From NCBI GenBank assembly GCA_947470885.1, contig CANIXE010000024.1, forward strand, positions 1 through 12,998: a stretch of 12,998 nt of DNA, read 5' to 3'. The DNA comes from Planctomycetota bacterium. GTDB lineage: Bacteria > Planctomycetota > UBA11346. A program made the translations under genes and the position numbers. This document shows, piece after piece, positions 7,087-12,998 of the stretch. Below the pieces are notes generated by a model. That model did not search any database. It had not been told where the DNA came from and saw only the letters and a program-made list of their open reading frames with translations. Each line of letters opens with the position of its first letter. Within the stretch, counting starts at the first letter, position 1.

Positions 7087-8043
7087 TCAGCCGATCGCCA
7101 GCATGCGTTCGATGGGCTTGCGGGCGCGCTCGATGAGCGCCGGCTCCAGGCGGATCTCCGGGGCTTTGTTGGTCAGGGACCACCACAGCTTTTCCAAGGT
7201 GTTCTTGCGCATGTGGGGGCAGGTATTGCACGAGGTGCAGGCGCCTTTTTCGCCGCCCCGGATTTCCGCCGGGGCCTCCAGGAAGGTCGCCCCAGGGCGC
7301 ACCCGGCGCATCTGGTGGATGATCCCCGGTTCGGTGACCACGATGTAGGTGGCATTTTCCGGGCCGCTGCGCACCGCATCCAGGAGGGCCTTGGTGCTGC
7401 CCACCACGTCCCCCAGGATGCGCACGGATTCCGGGCATTCCGGGTGGACCAGGGTTTTCGCCCCGGGATTCGCCTGCTGCATCTGCTGGATCGCCTCGGC
7501 GCTAAATAGCTCGTGGATCTCGCAGGAACCTTCCCACAGCACCAGCTTACGCCCGGTCTTGCGGGCGACGTAATCCCCCAGGAAGCGGTCCGGTGCGAAA
7601 ATGATCGGCACATCTTTGGGGATGGCTTCCACCACCGCCACCGCGTTGGAGCTGGTGCAGCAGTAATCGCTCAGGGCTTTTACTTCCGCCGAGGAATTCA
7701 CGTAGGTCACCACCTGATGCCCCGGGTGGCGGGCGACGAAGGCGGCGAATTCCGGCCCGGGGGCGCTTTCCGACAGGCTGCACCCGGCACTGAGGTCCGG
7801 CAGCAGGACCAACTTGTGGGGGGACAGGATCTTGGCTGTTTCCGCCATGAAATGGACGCCGCAGAACACGATCACGTCGGCGGTGCTGGCCGCCGCCTGG
7901 CGGGCCAGTTGCAAGGAATCGCCGATGAAATCCGCGACATCCTGGATCTCGGCATCTTGGTAGTAGTGGGCGAGGATCACCGCGTTCAGGGACTTCTTCA
8001 GGCGGGCGATGTCAGCGGCAAGGTCGACGGGGGGCGTGGGCAT
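7087..8043 (-). CDS. nadA: Quinolinate synthase NadA
   Basis: Condenses iminoaspartate with dihydroxyacetone phosphate to give quinolinate, in de novo NAD synthesis in the cytoplasm, using an oxygen-sensitive [4Fe-4S] cluster. The 318-residue length fits the shorter NadA type. Family motifs are NAVILAHYYQ (20-29), VADFIGDSL (36-44), FCGVHFMAETAKIL (60-73), DLSAGCSL (83-90), TYVNSSAEVKAL (113-124) and HPECP (200-204). The three cluster ligands are expected to be Cys88 (AGCSLSE), Cys174 (GSCEIHE) and one cysteine of ACTSCNTCPHM; that last segment holds Cys269, 272 and 275 in the CxxCxxC pattern seen in part of the family. No nadB or nadC is adjacent, so iminoaspartate must come from a gene elsewhere. 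The ATG at 8043 has a possible but very close AAGGG upstream. First gene of the apparent five-gene operon; its leader carries the GTCCGGTC repeat array 34-79 bp upstream of the start. Confidence 0.96.
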   Translation of the reverse strand: MPTPPVDLAADIARLKKSLNAVILAHYYQDAEIQDVADFIGDSLQLARQAAASTADVIVFCGVHFMAETAKILSPHKLVLLPDLSAGCSLSESAPGPEFAAFVARHPGHQVVTYVNSSAEVKALSDYCCTSSNAVAVVEAIPKDVPIIFAPDRFLGDYVARKTGRKLVLWEGSCEIHELFSAEAIQQMQQANPGAKTLVHPECPESVRILGDVVGSTKALLDAVRSGPENATYIVVTEPGIIHQMRRVRPGATFLEAPAEIRGGEKGACTSCNTCPHMRKNTLEKLWWSLTNKAPEIRLEPALIERARKPIERMLAIG

Positions 8044-8076
8044 GTCCCTTTTGTAGCGGGGCGGGGAAGGGTGCTA

Positions 8077-8124
8077 GTCCGGTCGTCCGGTCGTCCGGTC
8101 GTCCGGTCGTCCGGTCGTCTGGAT
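8077..8124. repeat. Tandem 8-bp repeat array (GTCCGGTC, five perfect copies)
   Basis: Five perfect head-to-tail copies of GTCCGGTC occupy 8077-8116, followed by a decayed copy (GTCTGGATC begins at 8117). The array lies in the nadA leader region. Related copies occur at 2419-2441 (two units, opposite strand), 8208-8219 (inverted) and 8161-8170 (half unit), so this is a dispersed repeat family with variable copy number rather than an isolated microsatellite. Each unit has a CCGG centre and is close to its own reverse complement, GACCGGAC. Confidence 0.97.
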
Positions 8125-8207
8125 CGAAATACGGACATCCTCCCCGTTGAGTCAGGCAGCGTGGACGACCCGCAGAAGACGGCCAACAGAGGGCCTGTGA
8201 AATCATT

Positions 8208-8219
8208 GGACGACCGGAC
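8208..8219. repeat. Inverted copy of the repeat core (GGACGACCGGAC)
   Basis: This 12-base string is the exact reverse complement of GTCCGGTCGTCC found in the array beginning at 8077, and is identical to 2419-2430. With the array it forms inverted repeats flanking about 90 bp. It lies 38 bp before the sbcD start codon, so it could overlap the sbcD promoter. A related half unit, GTGGACGACC, lies at 8161-8170. Confidence 0.9.
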
Positions 8220-8257
8220 GTTGTATTTTCCCTCCCGCCCCCTGGCATCGCCGGCCC

Positions 8258-9475
8258 ATGCTGATCCTCCATACCTCCGACTGGCACCTCGGGGCCACTT
8301 TCCACGACCGCGCCCGGGACCAGGACGAGGACCACGCCCTGGATCAGATCGTCGCCGTCGCCCGGGATCGCCGGGTGGATGCGGTGGTGATCGCCGGGGA
8401 TGTGTTCGACACGGCGAATCCCGGGGCGGCGGAGCAACGCCGCTGGTACCGCACCTTGCAACGCCTGGTGGAGGAGGCGGGGGTCGGTTCGGTCCTGGCC
8501 ATCGCCGGCAACCATGACAGCGGTCTGCGCCTGGAGGGTCCCCGGGAACTGCTGTCGGTGCTGAAGGTCGAGCTGCGGGGCCTGCTGCCCCGGGACGGGG
8601 ATCCCGCCGCCAGCGTGGTGCCGGTGCGGGACCGGGTGGGGATCCAGCGGGCCTGGGCCGCCCTGGTGCCGTACCTCCGGGAAGGCGACTTGCTGCGCCC
8701 CGGGGATGACCTGGGGACGGACCGGGCCCAGCGCCTGGCCTTGGCCCTGCATCGGCGTTGGGGTGAGGTTCGGGGCGCGGTTCCCGCCGGCCTGCCCTGG
8801 CTGGCGGTGGGCCATGCTTTCGCCACCGGAGGCAGCCTGGGGGGCAGCGAAGCCCCGGTGCTGGTGGAGGTGGGCAACCTGGGTCAGGCGGAAGTGGCGG
8901 CCTTGGCCGACGGCTGCAGCTACGCCGCCTTCGGTCATTTGCATCGACCCCAGGCCATCGCCCGGCGGGAGCATTGGCGGTACAGCGGGGCCTTGTTGCC
9001 CACAGGCTTCGACGAAGCCGGCCAGGAGCGGTCCATCGTCCTGGCGGAGCTTCCCAACGACGGCGGCCCGGCGGCGGTGGAAGTCGTGCCCCTCCGGCCG
9101 TATCGGGACTACCGGCGGCTCACCGGTTCCCGGGATGCGGTGCTGACTCAGATCCTCGCCCTGCCTGCGGCGGCGGCGGATGGGCCGGTGCCCTGGTTGC
9201 AGGCGATCCTCCACTTGGACCAGCCGGTGCCCGGCCTGGCCCGGACGGTGGCCGATGCCGCCGCCAGCCGGGGCTGGTCCTGCGTCGCAACCCAATTGCA
9301 CCGGGGCGGGGCCGCCGCCGGCCAAGTCTACCCCGCTGCCGCCCTGCCCGAGCTGGGCGGAATCGATCCCACCGAGGTCTTCGCCATGCTCCACCGCCAG
9401 ACCTACGCCAGCGAACCGACCCCGGAACTGGCGGCGGATTTCGCCCACCTGCTGGCCACCGTCCAGGGACGCTGA
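8258..9475 (+). CDS. sbcD: Exonuclease SbcCD, nuclease subunit SbcD (Mre11-like)
   Basis: The Mn2+-dependent nuclease of SbcCD, which cuts DNA hairpins, palindromic cruciforms and protein-blocked ends in the nucleoid. The 405-residue protein (E. coli SbcD has about 400) shows the calcineurin-like phosphoesterase motifs in order: HTSDWHLG (5-12; Asp8, His10), IAGDVFD (45-51; Asp48), IAGNHDSG (82-89; Asn85, His86, Asp87), VGHAFATGG (184-192; His186) and AAFGHLHRPQ (223-232; His227, His229). These form the two-metal site. RYSGALLPTGFDEAGQERSI (241-260) matches the capping-domain region that follows in SbcD. Residues from about 280 form the C-terminal domain, including the WLQAILHLD strand and GIDPTEVFAMLHRQ near the end. 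The start at 8258 gives the canonical MLILHTSDWHLG N-terminus. The stop is separated from the sbcC ATG by one base, so the two subunits are made from one message. Confidence 0.96.
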   Translation: MLILHTSDWHLGATFHDRARDQDEDHALDQIVAVARDRRVDAVVIAGDVFDTANPGAAEQRRWYRTLQRLVEEAGVGSVLAIAGNHDSGLRLEGPRELLSVLKVELRGLLPRDGDPAASVVPVRDRVGIQRAWAALVPYLREGDLLRPGDDLGTDRAQRLALALHRRWGEVRGAVPAGLPWLAVGHAFATGGSLGGSEAPVLVEVGNLGQAEVAALADGCSYAAFGHLHRPQAIARREHWRYSGALLPTGFDEAGQERSIVLAELPNDGGPAAVEVVPLRPYRDYRRLTGSRDAVLTQILALPAAAADGPVPWLQAILHLDQPVPGLARTVADAAASRGWSCVATQLHRGGAAAGQVYPAAALPELGGIDPTEVFAMLHRQTYASEPTPELAADFAHLLATVQGR

Positions 9476-9476
9476 T

Positions 9477-12400
9477 ATGCGCATCGAACGCCTCCGCATC
9501 ACCTCCCTGGCGAGTCTCCACGGGGAACAGCCCAGCGTGGAATTCACCGGGCCGATTCTGGGCTCGGCGGGACTCATCGCCATCACCGGCCCCACCGGTT
9601 CGGGGAAGAGCACCTTGCTGGATGGCCTCAGTCTGGCCCTGTTCGGCTGCACGCCTCGCCTGGGGAAGGACACCGAGGAACTGCTGTCCCGGGATGCCGT
9701 GGCCGGCGGTGCGGAAGCGACCTTCGTGTTGGAGGATGGCGGGCGTTGGATCGCCACCTGGCAAGGTCACCGCAGCCACAAATCCCTGGACGGAACGGTG
9801 AAAATCAGTCATCAGGTGGCCCGGGCCAGCGATGGCTCCCCCGTCGCCACCGGTCCCCGGGAGGTGAAACAGTGGATCGAGGCCAACCTGCGCCTGACCT
9901 ACGACCAGTTCAAAGGGGTGATGCTCCTCGCCCAGTTCGAGTTCGACCGCTTTCTTGCGGCAGAAGACAAGGACCGCTCGCTGCTGCTGGAAAAACTCAC
10001 CGGCACCGACCTGTACGCCCGGCTGTCATCCGCGGCGTTCGAGGCTGGCAAAACCGCCCAAGAGAAGGTTCAGGAACACCAGGTGATGTTGCTCACCCTG
10101 ACCGTGCTGAACGGTGAAGAGCGTGCCGCCTTGGATGCCGCGGTGAGCGCGGCCCAGGCGGCGGTGGCGACCTCCGAGACCGCCTGGCAGGGCGCGCAGA
10201 CCGTGGCCGGCTGGTGGAGCGAACGCCGCCGCTTGGCGGATGCCCTGGCAGCCCGCCAAGGGGCGTTGACGGCAGCCCGTGAACGCTGGCAGGCCGCCGC
10301 CCCCGACCGGGAACGGTTGGCCACCGCCGAGGGGACGTTGCCCTTTCAAGAGGCGTTGACCCTGTTGGATGCCGCCCGGGGCCAGACAGTGACCACCCAG
10401 GGTGCCGTGGGGGAACGTCAGGCGGCCCAGGTCACGGCCCAGGCCGAACTGCTCCGGCGCCAGGAAACCCTGGCCGGGGCCGCCGCCCACGTTACCGCCT
10501 GCGCCCAGGGTGCGGCGCTGGCGGCCGCAGAGGTTGCGGCCTTGGCGTCGTTACCAGAGGGCGTGCTCCATCAGGTGGCGGCGGCGGTGGCCCAGGGGGA
10601 TGAACGGTCCCGTCACCTGGCCCAGGCCCGGATCCTGGCGGCCCGGAAACAGGATGAGGCGGCCACCGCCACGGCCCAGGTCGCCACGGCGGACAACGCG
10701 GCCCAGGCTGCGATCCGTCACCAAGACACCGCGGTCCAGGCGTTGGCCACGGCCAGCGCCGCGCGCACGGCCCTCCTGGCGGGGAGCGATCCCGCGGCCC
10801 TGGGGGCCCAGCTCGCCAGCGCCCGGGAGGCGGCGACCCTGGCCCGTCGCCTGGGGACCCTGGATCTGGCCGCCGGTATCGCCGCCGCCACTGGGGCCGA
10901 TTCCCGGCTGCTGGCGGCCCAGGAAGCCATGTCCGCTGTGGCAGAGCGGGCGAACCTGGCCCGGGATCAGTACCGGCTGGCGGAACAGCAAAAACAGCGG
11001 GCGGAAAGCCTGGCCCGGGTGGCGGCCTTCGCCGGCCTTTTGGAGTCCGGCCAACCCTGCCCCCTGTGCGGCAGCGCCGAGCATCCCCACCCCGCCGCTC
11101 CTGAAGATGTCGGGGTGGCGCAAGCCCATGCCCTGCTGGCGGTGGCGACCGACCACCGCCAGCAGGCGGAAGCGGCGGTAAATCAGGCGGGAGAAGCCCT
11201 GGCCATTGCGGTCAGCACCCAGGCCACGGCTCTGGCGACCCGGGACCGGTTGATCGAGGATGATCGGGAATTGCGGAGCCGCTGGCGCGCCTTGGCCCTG
11301 CCAGGACTGGGGGAAGAGCCGGAGGTCGCCCAAGCCGAGGCCCTGGGCCAGGCCCTGATCCTGCGCCTGGAACAGCTTCGCCAGGGGGAAGCCACCGTGG
11401 CCGCGGCGGAACAGCGCCGCCGCCAGGCCGACACGGCGATGGCCCAGGCCACGGCGGAACTCGGCGCCCGCCGGGCCTCCGCCCTCGCGGCGACCAACGG
11501 GTTGGCCGAAGCCCTCCTGGCGATCCAGCAGGGCGAAGCGGCCTGGGCCCAGGCCCAGCAGGCCGTGGCCGACCTGGTGGCGGATCTGGCCTTGCGCCTG
11601 GGAGAGTTTGTGCCGGCGGATCCCGTGGCTTGGGTCGCCGGCCTGCCCGCCCGTCAGGGCGCGGCGCGGATGCTGACGGACCAGGCCAGGCAGCTGGCCG
11701 AGGCCGAGGCTGACCTGGGCGCGACGGCCCGGGCCCGGCTGCCTGCGGGCAGCGTGGCAGAGTTGCCCGCCAGTCTGATGGCGGATCCCCGTCCAGTCAT
11801 TGCCGCCCTGCGCCAACACCTGGAGGCCCACGCCCAGGCCCAGGGGGCCGTCCAGCGGGCCGAGGAACTGCTGGCCGCAGCCGTGCAAGCCGGCGGGGCC
11901 GCCGTTGCCGTGGAACAGCAGCGGAGCGGGATCCTGGCCGGACTGCTGGCGGGATCACCCTATGCCGACGAGGCGGCGGTGCGCGGCGCGTCCCTGCCCC
12001 TGTCCCGACTGACCGCCCTGCGCCAGCAGGTGGCCGACATCCAGCAGGCCGTGGAGTCCGCCCAGCGGGAATGCGCCTTGGCCACCGAGGCCCTGGCCGG
12101 GCATCTGCCCTTCGCCGGCATCGAGCTGGCGGATCCCAGCGGAGAAGCCGCGGCCCAGACGTCCCTGCTCACCGCCCAGCAGGCCCGGGACCAGGCCCGG
12201 GAACATCTGGCCGCCCTGCGCCAGCAGGGGGCCGAGGACGACCGCCGGCACCGGGAACGCCAACGCATCGAGGCCGAAGCCGGTCCCCTGTTGGCGGCGG
12301 CGACCCGGGCGGCGCGGCTCAGCGATTTGATCGGCAGCAAGGACGGGGCGCGCTTCCGCCGCTTCGCCCAGGCCCTGACCCTGGATCACTTGCTCATCCT

Positions 12401-12998
12401 GGCCAACCATCGCCTGATCGCCCTTGCCCCGCGTTACCGCCTGGCCCGGGTGCCCATGCAGGTGGGGGAGGATCCCTCCCTGGGCCTGGAGGTCATCGAC
12501 CAGGATCAGGCCGAGACCCGGAGGCCGGCGGCGACGCTTTCTGGTGGCGAGACCTTCCTGGTCAGTCTGGCCCTGGCCCTGGCCCTGGCGGATCTCAAGC
12601 GGGGCGGCCTGCACCTGGGGACGTTGTTCATCGACGAAGGCTTCGGCAGCCTGGATCCGGCGACCCTGGAACGCTGCCTGGCGATTCTCGAACGGCTCCA
12701 GCAGGAGCAGGGCACCCAGATCGTGGTCATCAGCCATGTCGGCGCCCTCCACGAACGGTTGGCCCACCGCATCGAAGTGCGACCCCAGGGCAACGGTCGC
12801 AGCCGCCTGCGGATCAGTGGCCCGGAAGGCTGTGACGACGGCACATGGGCGGTGACCACCGCAACCACTGCCGCCCCGGGGCTGGATGCTGAACAGCTGC
12901 GGGCGGCCCTGCCCCAGGATCGGACCGCCATCAGTAGTCGAGCCCTGCGGGATGCCCTGGCCTGGGAACCGGCCCGGTTCAAGGCCGCGGTGGCGGAA
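9477..12998 (+). CDS. sbcC: Exonuclease SbcCD, ATPase subunit SbcC (Rad50-like), open at right edge
   Basis: The SMC-like ATPase that, with SbcD, recognises and opens DNA ends. The reading frame is open for 1174 codons to the window end with no stop. The N-terminal ATPase lobe has Walker A GPTGSGKST (38-46) and the SbcC motif FKGVMLLAQFEFDRFLAAED (about 144-163), holding the Q-loop region. Two Ala/Gln/Arg-rich coiled-coil arms follow, meeting at a zinc hook, CPLCGSAEHPHP (Cys528, Cys531), which dimerises through Zn. The C-terminal lobe has signature LSGGETFLVSLALALALADL (1021-1040), Walker B/D-loop TLFIDEGFGSLD (Asp1053, Glu1054) and H-loop VVISHV. The E. coli protein (1048 residues) ends soon after the equivalent of RIEVRPQGNGRSRLRIS (to about 1113); here at least 60 more residues follow, including the helical LDAEQLRAALPQDR and SRALRDALAWEPARFKAAVA. 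The coiled coils have few lysines and are extremely alanine-rich, as expected at this GC content. Confidence 0.95.
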   Translation, partial: MRIERLRITSLASLHGEQPSVEFTGPILGSAGLIAITGPTGSGKSTLLDGLSLALFGCTPRLGKDTEELLSRDAVAGGAEATFVLEDGGRWIATWQGHRSHKSLDGTVKISHQVARASDGSPVATGPREVKQWIEANLRLTYDQFKGVMLLAQFEFDRFLAAEDKDRSLLLEKLTGTDLYARLSSAAFEAGKTAQEKVQEHQVMLLTLTVLNGEERAALDAAVSAAQAAVATSETAWQGAQTVAGWWSERRRLADALAARQGALTAARERWQAAAPDRERLATAEGTLPFQEALTLLDAARGQTVTTQGAVGERQAAQVTAQAELLRRQETLAGAAAHVTACAQGAALAAAEVAALASLPEGVLHQVAAAVAQGDERSRHLAQARILAARKQDEAATATAQVATADNAAQAAIRHQDTAVQALATASAARTALLAGSDPAALGAQLASAREAATLARRLGTLDLAAGIAAATGADSRLLAAQEAMSAVAERANLARDQYRLAEQQKQRAESLARVAAFAGLLESGQPCPLCGSAEHPHPAAPEDVGVAQAHALLAVATDHRQQAEAAVNQAGEALAIAVSTQATALATRDRLIEDDRELRSRWRALALPGLGEEPEVAQAEALGQALILRLEQLRQGEATVAAAEQRRRQADTAMAQATAELGARRASALAATNGLAEALLAIQQGEAAWAQAQQAVADLVADLALRLGEFVPADPVAWVAGLPARQGAARMLTDQARQLAEAEADLGATARARLPAGSVAELPASLMADPRPVIAALRQHLEAHAQAQGAVQRAEELLAAAVQAGGAAVAVEQQRSGILAGLLAGSPYADEAAVRGASLPLSRLTALRQQVADIQQAVESAQRECALATEALAGHLPFAGIELADPSGEAAAQTSLLTAQQARDQAREHLAALRQQGAEDDRRHRERQRIEAEAGPLLAAATRAARLSDLIGSKDGARFRRFAQALTLDHLLILANHRLIALAPRYRLARVPMQVGEDPSLGLEVIDQDQAETRRPAATLSGGETFLVSLALALALADLKRGGLHLGTLFIDEGFGSLDPATLERCLAILERLQQEQGTQIVVISHVGALHERLAHRIEVRPQGNGRSRLRISGPEGCDDGTWAVTTATTAAPGLDAEQLRAALPQDRTAISSRALRDALAWEPARFKAAVAE

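Larger units (their letters stand above)
8044..8257. promoter_or_regulatory. Divergent nadA-sbcD intergenic region
   Basis: This 214-bp gap must hold promoters for both the nadA operon (leftward) and sbcDC (rightward). For nadA the best I see is a weak pair on the minus strand, CTGACT (about 8153-8148) and TATTTC (about 8129-8124), which would place the repeat array in the transcribed leader. For sbcD an AT-rich patch, TTGTATTTT (8221-8229), lies about 30 bp before the start codon and may hold a -10 element, but no -35 sits at normal spacing. No clear Shine-Dalgarno precedes sbcD. Most of the region is taken by copies of the 8-bp repeat family in both orientations. Confidence 0.4.

Noticed and set aside
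8077..8219. Possible CRISPR array
   Set aside because: The repeat unit is only 8 bp and the copies abut with no spacers; no cas genes are present.
8012..9757. Open frame of 581 codons on the minus strand across sbcD
   Set aside because: It runs antisense to sbcD, which has all its catalytic motifs. The frame is Pro/Arg/Gly/Gln-rich with no recognisable domain and crosses the repeat array. It is a shadow frame of high-GC coding DNA.
10551..11888. Open frame of 445 codons on the minus strand inside sbcC
   Set aside because: Antisense to the alanine-rich coiled coil of SbcC. Its Gly/Gln/Arg-rich composition mirrors the GCC and CAG codons opposite, and it has no domain signature.
12567..12590. 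Tandem CTGGCC hexamers in sbcC
   Set aside because: They encode the SLALALALADL stretch of the ABC signature helix, conserved in SbcC and Rad50, so the repetition is explained by protein and codon constraint.

Overview
This is a high-GC, densely coding stretch of a bacterial chromosome. It holds eight complete or near-complete genes plus one gene cut at the left edge. The genes are mainly conserved: RNA modification, type IV pilus, haem, NAD and DNA repair. PilM, TgpA and DUF58 proteins point to a Gram-negative-type bacterium. The free-standing pilM with a long C-terminal tail and the unusual ferrochelatase N-terminus do not look like a typical proteobacterium. A PVC-type or other less-studied phylum is possible, but this is only a guess. 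I see no phage, transposase, CRISPR array, tRNA or rRNA.

Left part (1-2454), minus strand: a pilM gene with a 270-residue C-terminal tail containing internal repeats, then a GC-rich hairpin, then the start of an RluA-family pseudouridine synthase that runs out of the window. The gap upstream of pilM (2272-2454) holds a short hairpin and a short array of an 8-bp repeat.

Middle part (2455-8043), minus strand: five tightly packed genes that look like one operon, transcribed nadA - trmH - DUF58 - tgpA - hemH. Gaps are 4 bp or the stop and start codons overlap. It joins NAD synthesis, tRNA 2'-O-methylation, an envelope module (DUF58 protein plus membrane transglutaminase-like protein, without the usual MoxR ATPase) and haem synthesis. 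The ferrochelatase has a five-cysteine segment near its N-terminus.

Right part (8044-12998): a 214-bp divergent intergenic region carries five perfect tandem copies of GTCCGGTC and an inverted copy of the same core. It is followed on the plus strand by sbcD and sbcC, the nuclease and ATPase of the SbcCD (Mre11-Rad50-like) complex. sbcC is open at the right edge and continues at least 60 residues past the point where E. coli SbcC ends.

I found no clearly new defence or mobile system. The best leads are the repeat-bearing PilM tail, the dispersed 8-bp intergenic repeat family, the cysteine-rich ferrochelatase and the SbcC C-terminal extension.
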